Below, piece by piece: positions 52,936-62,182 of a stretch of DNA of 64,000 nt. The notes under the pieces were generated by a model. It was given only the letters and a program-made list of their open reading frames with translations. It was not told the origin of the DNA and searched no databases. Position numbers and translations under genes: made by a program. How positions within the stretch are numbered: the first letter of the stretch is position 1; each line of letters starts with the position of its first letter. Origin of the DNA: Hyphomicrobium sp. CS1GBMeth3 (GTDB lineage: Bacteria; Pseudomonadota; Alphaproteobacteria; Rhizobiales; Hyphomicrobiaceae); NCBI RefSeq assembly GCF_900117455.1, contig NZ_FPHO01000003.1:1702501-1766500 (forward strand), read 5' to 3'.

Positions 52936-53281
52936 CGTGAGGAAAGAGCTCTGGTTTTCTCGCCGGTTTTGCGGGGCACTCGGTCGTCGCGGGCAAGCGC
53001 TTCTGGGGGCCGCGGCCTGACGATCCCGCCCCCCTGTTCCGACACGGGTAGTGGGGCATCTGGCAGTATCACAAACGCGGCCGCCGCTTGGGCCGTCGAG
53101 GGCGATCTCGATCTCAACGTTTTTCGCGGAACGCAAGCAGAATTCGACACGTTCGCTCAGGGCGTGAAGCCGCAATTAACTCCCCGGAAGGTGCGGCTCT
53201 AAACGCCGTTGAAATTCATGCCTCCCGGGCCGATATCACGTCCTGCGCAAACCCCCGCGCGAGACCGGAGGAAGAACACCG
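52936..53281. other. Intergenic region between slipin and glcG-like genes
   Basis: This 346-base region has no supported gene. Small frames on both strands lack ribosome sites and family features. The AT-rich stretch near 53115-53180 may hold the promoter of the following gene. No hairpin with a T-run was found after the slipin stop. Confidence 0.4.
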
Positions 53282-53716
53282 ATGCATGTCACAATCGACG
53301 ACGCAAAGAAGATCATCGAAGCCGCCCGCAAGGAGGCGGAAAAAACCAAGACAAAAATGTGTATCGCCGTCGTCGACAGCGGCGCTAACCTGAAGGCGTT
53401 TCACCGCATGGATGACGCGTGGGTGGGCTCCATCGACATTGCCATCAAGAAGGCGAAAACGGCGGTGTTCTTCGGTATGCCAACGGGCCAGATCGGCAAG
53501 CTCTCGCAGCCGGGCGGTCCACTGTTCGGCATCGAGCATTCGAACGATGGACTGATCACCTTCCCGGGCGGCCTGCCGATCGTCGACAAGGAAGGCGTGC
53601 TGATCGGCGCCATCGGCGTGTCGGGCAGCTCGGTGGAGAACGACCATCAGGTGGCTGCGGCCGGCATCAAGCCAGTCGGTGTCTCGGAGCTTCCGGAGCA
53701 TCCCTGGCGCACTTGA
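53282..53716 (+). CDS. GlcG/HbpS-family protein (haem-degrading domain family)
   Basis: This 144-residue protein of the GlcG/HbpS fold starts [21 protein letters not shown]. Family motifs are [40 protein letters not shown] and [18 protein letters not shown]. Family members bind haem or cobalamin-related ligands or sit in glycolate operons; the role here is unknown. The ATG follows GGAGGAAGAACACCG. It is a single-gene unit ending at a terminator. Confidence 0.88.
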   Translation: MHVTIDDAKKIIEAARKEAEKTKTKMCIAVVDSGANLKAFHRMDDAWVGSIDIAIKKAKTAVFFGMPTGQIGKLSQPGGPLFGIEHSNDGLITFPGGLPIVDKEGVLIGAIGVSGSSVENDHQVAAAGIKPVGVSELPEHPWRT

Positions 53717-53744
53717 TCGCTTTCAGTTTCTGCGTGGTTTCGGG

Positions 53745-53780
53745 ACCCCTTTCGCCGTGAAGGCGGGAGGGGTTCTTTGT
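53745..53780 (+). terminator. Terminator of the glcG-like gene
   Basis: ACCCCT (53745-53750) pairs with AGGGGT (53768-53773), with an inner CGCC/GGCG stem; TTCTTTGTGT follows. It lies about 30 bases after the stop codon, consistent with intrinsic termination despite a broken T-run. Confidence 0.7.
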
Positions 53781-54114
53781 GTCGCCCACCGTGTTGACGA
53801 TCCGCTAACCATAAAACCAAGAATCCGGAAAATTCATTGAATGCAAAGCGTTTGAGCAACGCAAAACAATTTGTAAACGGTCGGCCTACTGATAACGGCT
53901 GGTAAACGGACAAAATAGACCAAACCGGAGTCAACAGTTGCGCGGACGTTACCGGACGACTCCTTTCGCGACTGTCAGGTGCTCAAGTGCCGGGCATTGT
54001 TTAAGCCATGTTTTTGATATGGAACCATTTTGTCAGATGTCTGAGAAGGAGGTCATTAATTAGCCGCCCGGAATACTCACGCCTGTACAAAGTGTTGGGT
54101 AGTGGGTTTCGGCA
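53781..54114 (+). promoter_or_regulatory. AT-rich upstream region of the PAS-GGDEF-EAL gene
   Basis: This 334-base gap is unusually AT-rich for the window (runs such as AAAACAATTTGTAAACGG). The 8-mer GTAAACGG occurs twice in direct orientation, at 53873-53880 and 53902-53909, 29 bases apart (about three helical turns). That spacing suits a DNA-binding protein operator. The promoter of the downstream gene presumably lies here. No RNA gene was recognised. Confidence 0.4.
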
Positions 54115-56322
54115 ATGAAGCGGCGGACGACAGAGAAGCGAACGAGTATGCGCGGGCGGTGGCCCTTGCGCGCCGCGCTCAAGGTTTTGAAGGGCGATGC
54201 CGCCATCCGGCACGGTGCCCCCGCTTCGGCTGCTGCCGAATCCACGGAGGTGGAGCGCGCGCTGAAGCTCGCACGCAGCGCAGTTGAACAGGCCCGGACA
54301 GCCAATTCGCGCCTGCGCGAAGCAATCGAGATCCTTCCGCAAGGTATCGTATTCCTCGATGGTGAAGGCCGCTACGTGCTCTGGAACGAGCAGTACGCAC
54401 GCATCTACCATCGCTCCGCAGACCTCTTCAAAGTAGGCGTCAAGCTTGAGGACACGTTGCGCATCGGCGTCAGCCGCGGCGACTATCCCGCAGCGAAGGG
54501 GCGCGAGGAGGAATGGATCGCCGAACGTCTCGCCCAGCTCAGGCAGCCGCGCGAGCGCCACGAGCAATGGCTCTCTGATGGCCGCTGCCTGATGATCGAG
54601 GAGCGGCGCACGAGCGACGGCGGAGTGATCGGCATTCGCGTCGACATCACGGAGCTCAAGGAGCGCGAGGCTTCGTTCCGCCTGCTGTTCGAGGCCAACC
54701 CGGTACCGATGTTCGTCGTTGCCGATTCCGACAAGCGCATTCTGTCTGCCAACGCCTCTGCGCGTGATCATTACGGCTATCCGGATGATGATCTCATCGG
54801 CAAGCCGGTTCAGGCTTTGCATCGCGACACGGATTCGGGCCGGATCGGGCAGCTCTACAGCGCTGATCCCGGTATCATGGCTGGACATGTATGGACGCAC
54901 CTCAAGCGTGACGGAACCGCTATCGAGGTCGCGATCTTTTCTCAATCGATTGTCCATGATCGCACGCCCGCCATCCTGGTTGCGGCGGTCGACATCACGG
55001 AGCGTCGGCGTGCCGAGGCGCAGGTAGCTTACCTCGCGCGCCACGACTCGCTGACCGGCCTCGCCAACCGCGCGGCTCATCTCAAGCATGCCGAGAAGAT
55101 GCTGACTGGACTCAAGGCCAAGGGCGGCCTGGGTGCGTCCTTGTGCTTGGGGCTCGACAACTTCAAGTCCGTGAACGAGACGATGGGGCCGGGTGCCGGC
55201 GACCTGTTGCTTCAGGCCGTCGCGCGGCGCATCGCCAACACGCTACGCCAGGAAGCCACGCCCGCACGTCTCGGCGGCGACGAGTTCGGCATCATCATGC
55301 GCGATGTCTCGGACCCCGAGGAGGTGAGCGCCGTCGCGCGCAGGCTGATCGATGTGGTCAGCACGCCCTTCAAGATCCAGGGCCAGGAGGTCACGATCGG
55401 AGCCAGCATCGGCATCGCGGTTGCGCCGGGCGACGGCGAGGACGCCGAGAAGCTCTTGAAGAACGCCAACCTCGCGCTGTCACAGGTCAAGCTGCGCGGC
55501 AAGGGCTCGTTCCGCTACTTCGAAGCGGAGATGAACGCGCGCGCACAGGAGCGCCGCAGCCTGGAAGCCGATCTGCGCCAGGCCATCGAGCGCGGAACGC
55601 TCGACGTGCACTACCAGCCGCTGGTCTCGCTGAAGACGGGGCGCATCACGGCAGCCGAGGCGCTGGTGCGCTGGTCGCACGAGGGGCGCGGCTTCGTCTC
55701 TCCGGCGGAATTCATTCCCATAGCCGAAGAAGCAGGCCTGATCTGGGCGCTCGGAGAGTTCGTTCTGCGCCGCGCCTGCCGCGACGCGGTCACCTGGCCG
55801 CAGGATGTGCGGGTGGCCGTCAACCTGTCGCCGATGCAGTTCCGCTGCGGCAACGTGCGCGAGATGGTCGAGAGCGCGCTGACGCTGACCGGTCTCGCAC
55901 CGGACCGCCTCGAGCTCGAGATCACAGAATCCCTATTTCTCGATCGGTCGACCCACGTGCTCGACACGCTGGCAGAGCTGCGCAATCTCGGCGCGCGCAT
56001 CGCTATGGACGACTTCGGCACCGGCTATTCGTCGCTGGGCTATCTCTGCAGCTTCCCTTTCGACAAGATCAAGATCGATCGGTCGTTCGTGGAAGGTATC
56101 GCAAGCAACGTTGAGAAGCAGGCGGTGGTGCGCGCGATTGTCGGTCTCGGAGAGACGCTCGGCAAGGCGACGACCGCCGAGGGTATCGAGACGGACGCGG
56201 AACTCGCTTGCCTGCGCAGCATCGGCTGCGAGCAGGGTCAGGGCTACCTGTTCAGCAAGGCGCGCCCGCAGGAAGCCCTGCTGCCGTTCCTGACCAAGCG
56301 CAAGCCCCGCCGCGTCGCCTGA
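54115..56322 (+). CDS. PAS-PAS-GGDEF-EAL cyclic-di-GMP protein
   Basis: This 735-residue regulator has two PAS-like domains (AIEILPQGIVFLDGEGRYVLWNEQY and LFEANPVPMFVVADSDKRILSANA, with a DITERRRAEAQ linker). A GGDEF domain follows with an intact catalytic motif (ARLGGDEFGII) and standard HDSLTGLANR entry. The EAL domain (AAEALVRW, MDDFGTGYSSLGYL, TAEGIE) is complete. The inhibitory RxxD is absent; RQEA stands at that place. No membrane segments are seen, so it is cytosolic. The start may be 36 bases later (54148). Confidence 0.93.
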   Translation: MKRRTTEKRTSMRGRWPLRAALKVLKGDAAIRHGAPASAAAESTEVERALKLARSAVEQARTANSRLREAIEILPQGIVFLDGEGRYVLWNEQYARIYHRSADLFKVGVKLEDTLRIGVSRGDYPAAKGREEEWIAERLAQLRQPRERHEQWLSDGRCLMIEERRTSDGGVIGIRVDITELKEREASFRLLFEANPVPMFVVADSDKRILSANASARDHYGYPDDDLIGKPVQALHRDTDSGRIGQLYSADPGIMAGHVWTHLKRDGTAIEVAIFSQSIVHDRTPAILVAAVDITERRRAEAQVAYLARHDSLTGLANRAAHLKHAEKMLTGLKAKGGLGASLCLGLDNFKSVNETMGPGAGDLLLQAVARRIANTLRQEATPARLGGDEFGIIMRDVSDPEEVSAVARRLIDVVSTPFKIQGQEVTIGASIGIAVAPGDGEDAEKLLKNANLALSQVKLRGKGSFRYFEAEMNARAQERRSLEADLRQAIERGTLDVHYQPLVSLKTGRITAAEALVRWSHEGRGFVSPAEFIPIAEEAGLIWALGEFVLRRACRDAVTWPQDVRVAVNLSPMQFRCGNVREMVESALTLTGLAPDRLELEITESLFLDRSTHVLDTLAELRNLGARIAMDDFGTGYSSLGYLCSFPFDKIKIDRSFVEGIASNVEKQAVVRAIVGLGETLGKATTAEGIETDAELACLRSIGCEQGQGYLFSKARPQEALLPFLTKRKPRRVA

Positions 56323-56346
56323 GCACGCGGCGGAGCCTCAAGACCG

Positions 56347-56868
56347 CTAATGGCTGGCTTTACCGGAGATGCGATCGGAGAGCGCAAGCAGAACGCTCGA
56401 CACCACGAACACGACGTGCACCACGACCAGCCAGAAGATCTCGCGCTCCGAGACGTTCTGGATAGACATGAACTGCTTCAAAAGCTGGATCGCCGAGATG
56501 GCAACGATCGACGACAAGAGCTTCAGCTTGAGACCCGAGAAGTCGATGGTTCCCATCCACTCCGGCCAGTCCTTGTGCCCGCTGTGATCGATCTTGGAGA
56601 CGAAGTTCTCGTAGCCCGAGAAGATCACGATGATCAAAAGCGAGCCCATCAGCGTCAGGTCGACAAGGGCCAGCACGCCCAGAATGACCTCGCTCTCGGT
56701 GGATGAGAAAGCGTGCGCCGCGAGGTGGATCAGCTCGCCGATGAACTTGATGAAAACGATCACGATGGAAATGGCCAGGCCGAGATAGAACGGCGCCAGG
56801 ATCCAGCGGCTGGCGAAAATGGCCGTTTCCAGCGCCTTCTCGAGCTTTCCGCTCTGCGAGTCCGACAT
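56347..56868 (-). CDS. YqhA/UPF0114 family membrane protein
   Basis: This 173-residue protein has three or four TM segments (FASRWILAPFYLGLAISIVIVFIKFI, EVILGVLALVDLTLMGSLLIIVIFSGYENFV, REIFWLVVVHVVFVVSSVLLAL). It also has the family motif DWPEWMGTIDFSGLKLKL. It belongs to UPF0114 (E. coli YqhA), inner-membrane proteins of unknown function. It converges with the c-di-GMP gene, 24 bases apart. Confidence 0.9.
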   Translation of the reverse strand: MSDSQSGKLEKALETAIFASRWILAPFYLGLAISIVIVFIKFIGELIHLAAHAFSSTESEVILGVLALVDLTLMGSLLIIVIFSGYENFVSKIDHSGHKDWPEWMGTIDFSGLKLKLLSSIVAISAIQLLKQFMSIQNVSEREIFWLVVVHVVFVVSSVLLALSDRISGKASH

Positions 56869-56943
56869 TCCGGGTCACTCCCTCAAATTTCGCTCCTGAA
56901 CGAGGGGGTGTATGACACGCGCAAAGAGCGTGCGGCAAGCGCC

Positions 56944-57945
56944 TCAGCGCTGCGTGACAGTCTGCCCGTCGACCGGCGTGCGGTCGGTTGTCGCGGACGT
57001 CGTATGCTCTTTGCCATCCGCCGTGACGACCAGGGGCTCCGGACAGTGCGTCCTGAGCGCACCCAGCATCAACTCGCCACGAGCCCGTCCGCGGCGGCCA
57101 CGCTTTGCCTGCGGCTCCTCGGCGGCCGCCGCAGATTTCGGCAGCGCGTCCTCGACACGGTATTCCCCTTTGCAGACGCTGACCCGCGGCGGCCGCTTCG
57201 TGCGCTCGAACGACGCGTAGCCTTCCTTCAGCGTTGCCCAGAAATCGTGCCACGGGCTGTCGGCGCGCGCCGACAGCGCTGCGTCCGTCATGCGGAACGG
57301 AAACACGTGCACGGGAATATAGCGCTGGCCGTCGCCGATCGCCGCTTTCGCCAGTCCATGGATCTCGCTCATCACCGGGTTGGTCATGGCGAAGCACCCG
57401 ACCGAGGAACAGCCTCCGTGCATCAGGATATACGAGCCGTCGCGGTTATGCGCGCGATCGAATGTGTTCGGATACCCGAGATTGATGGCACGCGGCCACC
57501 GGCCGATATGGCGCAGTTGCCGGCTGTTGATCGCATAGAAGCCTTCCGGCGTCTGCTTGTCGCCTTCTCGCAGCTTGGGGCCGAGCGTCCCCGACCAGTG
57601 GCAGATCGGGTAAGTCGCGAACAGGTGGAAGCGGTCGCCCTTCTCGAGCCAGACCTCGAGCTCGCTCGTTTCCTTGAAGATGCGCATCAGCATCGGCGCG
57701 CCGGGTTTCACGCCGGCTTCTTGCAGGCGCTCGGCGAGACGGTCGACATCGGGAGTCCGGGAGAGTGGGATGCGACCGTCCGCAGCGGCCCGCTGGCGCT
57801 CGATGCGATCGGGCGCAACGTCCTTGAGCTCGATGGTGATCGCGTGGCTGTTGCCGAGGCCCCCGAGGAGAGTCACCGCGACGAGGCCGGCGCTGGCCGC
57901 CTGCCGTACAGCAAACCGTCTCAGTTTCCGCATCCCGCCAGCCAT
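56944..57945 (-). CDS. YafK/DpaA-family YkuD-domain protein 1 (signal peptide)
   Basis: This 333-residue envelope protein has a basic N-terminus and hydrophobic Sec-type signal (QAASAGLVAVTLLGGLGNSHA). The YkuD domain is of the YafK type: MRIFKETSELEVW, FATYPICHWSGTLGPKLREGDKQTPEGFY, and catalytic LMHGGCSSVGCFAMTN (last Cys the nucleophile). YafK/DpaA (LdtF) in E. coli is an amidase that detaches Braun lipoprotein from peptidoglycan. The C-terminus is Arg/Ala-rich. It is the third of a tandem set of three on the minus strand. Confidence 0.9.
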   Translation of the reverse strand: MAGGMRKLRRFAVRQAASAGLVAVTLLGGLGNSHAITIELKDVAPDRIERQRAAADGRIPLSRTPDVDRLAERLQEAGVKPGAPMLMRIFKETSELEVWLEKGDRFHLFATYPICHWSGTLGPKLREGDKQTPEGFYAINSRQLRHIGRWPRAINLGYPNTFDRAHNRDGSYILMHGGCSSVGCFAMTNPVMSEIHGLAKAAIGDGQRYIPVHVFPFRMTDAALSARADSPWHDFWATLKEGYASFERTKRPPRVSVCKGEYRVEDALPKSAAAAEEPQAKRGRRGRARGELMLGALRTHCPEPLVVTADGKEHTTSATTDRTPVDGQTVTQR

Positions 57946-58088
57946 TCCGCCCTGCCTAGAAAGCTTTGCAATTCAAAGCATGAGCGAAGCGGCGACGAAA
58001 GCCTGCCGTGGCGGTATCGATAATTCGGCATTGCCGGCGAACCCGTGAAGCCACAGTCGGCGATGCAAGATGTGGAAAACTGAAGACG

Positions 58089-58940
58089 TTAAGGCGCAGA
58101 CGTTGTCGCCGCGGGACAGCCCGCCCCGATCGGCGCCGAGCCGTCATTGCCTTCGCTGCCTGCCTGGAAGGCGTAGCGCTTGCCGCACACACTCACCTTA
58201 GGCGGTAGCTGGCTCGCTTCGAACAGATCATAGCCTGTCTTGAGGTCGGCCCAGAACGGCGCCAGCGATGAAGCCTCGTGCCGCCCCAGGTTGCGCTCCG
58301 TCATGCGGAACGGAAACACCTGCACCTGGAAGCGCTGCTGCCCACTCTTGAGTGCGCTCGTCACGAGCTGCCAGATCTCGTCTATGACGGGATTGGTCAT
58401 CGCATAGCATCCGATCGAGCCGCAGCCCCCGTGCACCATCAGGAACGATCCCGTGCGTGCGTGCGCGCGGTCGAAGGCGTTCGGAAATCCGAGGTTGAAG
58501 GAGCGATGCCAGGCGCTGTTCGGATTGAGCGCCGTCGCATCGACCGTATAGAAGCCTTCCGGCGCCTGCCGGTCGCCCGTCTTGAGCTTGGGACCGAGCT
58601 CCCCCGACCACTTGCAGATCGGGTAGGTCGCGAAGCGGTGGAAGCGGCCATCGCGCTTCATCCAGAGCTCGAGCTCGAACTCGCGCTTGAAGATGCGCAT
58701 GAAGATCGGGTCGCCGACTTTGAGTCCATGCGCGGCGAGGCGGCTGTCGAGATTAGCGAGGTCTGGCGTCCCCGGCAGCGCCACGCCATACGACGCGAGC
58801 ATCGAGCGCCAGTGCCGCTCGATACCGATCCAGACGCGCTCCGCCTCGACCGGGCGAACGGAAGCGAAGATTACGGCCGAGATGGCAAGCGCGACGACGA
58901 GCAGAAAAAGCGCACGCAGGATGCGCATCGCGGCCCGCAT
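58089..58940 (-). CDS. YafK/DpaA-family YkuD-domain protein 2 (N-terminal TM anchor)
   Basis: This 283-residue paralog starts MRAAMRILRALFLLVVALAISAVIFASV, a TM or signal-anchor segment without an evident cleavage site. The domain has MRIFKREFELELW, YPICKWSGELGPKLKTGDRQAPEGFY and VHGGCGSIGCYAMTN with the catalytic Cys. Its start codon overlaps the stop of paralog 3 (TAATG at 58940), so the two are translationally coupled. Paralog 1 lies 143 bases downstream. Confidence 0.9.
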   Translation of the reverse strand: MRAAMRILRALFLLVVALAISAVIFASVRPVEAERVWIGIERHWRSMLASYGVALPGTPDLANLDSRLAAHGLKVGDPIFMRIFKREFELELWMKRDGRFHRFATYPICKWSGELGPKLKTGDRQAPEGFYTVDATALNPNSAWHRSFNLGFPNAFDRAHARTGSFLMVHGGCGSIGCYAMTNPVIDEIWQLVTSALKSGQQRFQVQVFPFRMTERNLGRHEASSLAPFWADLKTGYDLFEASQLPPKVSVCGKRYAFQAGSEGNDGSAPIGAGCPAATTSAP

Positions 58941-59944
58941 TATGGATTGAAGCCGAGCGCCGAGGCGCCGGGCGGCATGCCGCTGAGCGTGGGCACGGAG
59001 CCTGTCGTGCTCGCGTAGGCAGGAACAGATTGCGCGCGCGTCGTGGATGCGACTTCCGAGGCGTCACGCGTCTTCGGGCCAGGCACGGCCAAGCGCTCCG
59101 AGGCGAGCTTCCACTCCGATGGCCGCGGCGTGAAGGCCTGCAGATTGGGCCGCAAGAAGCGCGGGCAACGACCCAGCGGATCGATCAGCTGCGGCTCCGC
59201 CAGCACGGCGTTAACGACGTAGCGGCGCTCGCAGACCGCGATCGCCGGCGGGATGCGGTTCGCCTCGAAGAAGTCGTAGCCTTCCTTGAGCGTCTTCCAG
59301 AAGGAGTACCACTGGTGCTTCTTGAAGCGGTCGAGCTTCTCCTGCGTCATGCGGAACGGGAACGCGTGCACCTCGAAGCTCTGCTGGCCGCTGCGGAAGG
59401 CATCGCGCGCCAGCGCATAGATCTCCTCCGCCAGCGCGTCGGTCATCGCATAGCAGCCGGCAGACTTGCATTTGCCGTGGATCATCAGCGCCTGCCCGGT
59501 GCGTCCGTGCGCGCGGTCGTAGGCGTTCGGATAGCCGAGGTTGAAAGCCAGATAGAACTTGGAGTTGGGGTTCATCTGCGTCTGGGCGATCGTGTAGAAG
59601 CCCTCCGGCGCCTGCTTGTCGCCTTCCTTGATCTTCGGCCCGAGATCGCCCGACCAGTTGCAGATCGGGTAGGTCTTGAAGTGATAGAAGCGCCCGTCGT
59701 CGCGCATCTTCCACACTTCGAGCTCGGATTCTTCTTTGAAGATGCGCACGAAGATGGGGGCGCCGGCCTGCATGCCCTTCTTGCCGATGAGCGAGACGGT
59801 CTCGGGCGTAAGCGGCTGCTCGGATGGCGGCAAAAGCGCGGGCACACTGGAGCAACCCGCGGCGACACACGCAAACCCCGCCGCAAGCGCGAGCTTGACG
59901 CGGGAGACAAGGGTGTCACCGAGGATGTCTAGACGCACACGCAT
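58940..59944 (-). CDS. YafK/DpaA-family YkuD-domain protein 3 (lipoprotein)
   Basis: This 334-residue paralog has a lipobox (LALAAGFACVAAGCSS), so it should be a lipoprotein with the acylated Cys at about residue 31. The domain has VRIFKEESELEVW, YPICNWSGDLGPKIKEGDKQAPEGFY and IHGKCKSAGCYAMTD; Lys replaces Gly between the His-Gly and Cys of the other copies. A long C-terminal Pro/Thr-rich tail follows. It is the first gene of the tandem set and overlaps the next start. Confidence 0.9.
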   Translation of the reverse strand: MRVRLDILGDTLVSRVKLALAAGFACVAAGCSSVPALLPPSEQPLTPETVSLIGKKGMQAGAPIFVRIFKEESELEVWKMRDDGRFYHFKTYPICNWSGDLGPKIKEGDKQAPEGFYTIAQTQMNPNSKFYLAFNLGYPNAYDRAHGRTGQALMIHGKCKSAGCYAMTDALAEEIYALARDAFRSGQQSFEVHAFPFRMTQEKLDRFKKHQWYSFWKTLKEGYDFFEANRIPPAIAVCERRYVVNAVLAEPQLIDPLGRCPRFLRPNLQAFTPRPSEWKLASERLAVPGPKTRDASEVASTTRAQSVPAYASTTGSVPTLSGMPPGASALGFNP

Positions 59945-60110
59945 TCCCCCCTTGGCGCATACGAACGACCATCCGACCGCAACCGTAAAGATTGCATTAA
60001 CGTTACGGATTCCTGAGACTTTTCAGGACGAACGCACGCAAAGTCAAGTCTTGCGACGGATTACGGCGCACATGCGGCGGTACGCGGACAATATACGGCT
60101 GAGGCCGATG

Positions 60111-61094
<984 letters not shown>

Positions 61095-61237
61095 GCGGGG
61101 GCCTCATGCGGGCAGCGAGGTACGCGGGCAGATTATCCGGAAAGCAGGCGGCACGTTGACCTCCTGGCGGATTTTCTGTCAACCCCCACCCAATTATTCG
61201 TAAATGGGCCGCAGCTCTGGTGGTTAAGTCCTGCGCG

Positions 61238-62182
61238 CTAGGAGCTTTTCTTCGCCAGGGGATGGTGCTCGGTGACAAGCCGCTTGAGCCGCTCCTCGAG
61301 CACATGGGTGTAGATCTCGGTGGTCGAGATGTCGGCATGCCCGAGCAGGCTCTGCACGCTACGGAGGTCGGCTCCCCGGTCGAGCAAATGGCTCGCGAAG
61401 GCATGTCGCAGCACGTGCGGGGAGACGCGCTCGGGATCCAGACCCGCCGCAAGCGCCGTGTCCTTGAGGTCCTGCGCGAACCGTTGCCGCGTCAGGTGAC
61501 CTTGGTCGCCGCGCGAGGGAAAGAGATAGCGCGTATGGATCATCGGCGCGACGCCGTCCTCGGGGGTGGAGCCAAGCGCCAGATACCGCGTCAGCGCCGT
61601 GCGTGCGTTTGCGTTGAGAGGCACGAGCCGCTCGCGTCCGCCCTTGCCACGGATCTGGAGCAGCCGCGGATCGCCCTTGAGCACGCTGCGCGGCAGCGAG
61701 ACCAGCTCGGAAACGCGCATGCCGGTAGCGTACAGCATCTCGAGCAGGCAGTGATGACGCACGGCGCGCACGAGGTCGCGCCCGGTGAGCCCCTCCACTG
61801 CGCCGGCCGCCGTCGCGATCAGGCGGTCCACCTCGTCGACGGAGAGCGTCTTCGGCAACGCACGCGCTTTGCCCGGTGCCTTGAGACCTTCCACCGGGCT
61901 CTCCGCAACGACGCCCTCGGCTTCGAGAAATTTGTACAGCTGGCGCACGGCGGAGAGCCGCCGCGCCCGCGAGGTAGCTTTCAGCCCTGCAACGGAAAGC
62001 TCCTGCAGATAACGCGACACCTCCGCCTTCCGCACATCCGCGATCTCGATGCCCGCGTTTGCGAGAAAAGAGGTGAAGTCGGCGAGGTCGCGGCGATAGG
62101 CGTCGAGCGTATTCGCCGCCGCGCCCTTCTCTGCGGCCATCATTTCGAGAAACGCCGCCACATGCTGCCGATCGTCTGTCAT
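61238..62182 (-). CDS. xerD: Site-specific tyrosine recombinase XerD
   Basis: XerD resolves chromosome dimers at dif with XerC and FtsK. The 314-residue product has the N-terminal SAM-like core-binding domain and a catalytic domain with Arg in YATGMRVSELVSL, Lys in RGKGGRERLVPL, His-x-x-Arg in SPHVLRHAFASHLLDRG, and His/Tyr in LLGHADISTTEIYTHV. The start (MTDDRQ) overlaps the stop of the upstream gene by ATGA. An upstream in-frame start at 62203 lies inside that gene and is unlikely. Confidence 0.95.
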   Translation of the reverse strand: MTDDRQHVAAFLEMMAAEKGAAANTLDAYRRDLADFTSFLANAGIEIADVRKAEVSRYLQELSVAGLKATSRARRLSAVRQLYKFLEAEGVVAESPVEGLKAPGKARALPKTLSVDEVDRLIATAAGAVEGLTGRDLVRAVRHHCLLEMLYATGMRVSELVSLPRSVLKGDPRLLQIRGKGGRERLVPLNANARTALTRYLALGSTPEDGVAPMIHTRYLFPSRGDQGHLTRQRFAQDLKDTALAAGLDPERVSPHVLRHAFASHLLDRGADLRSVQSLLGHADISTTEIYTHVLEERLKRLVTEHHPLAKKSS

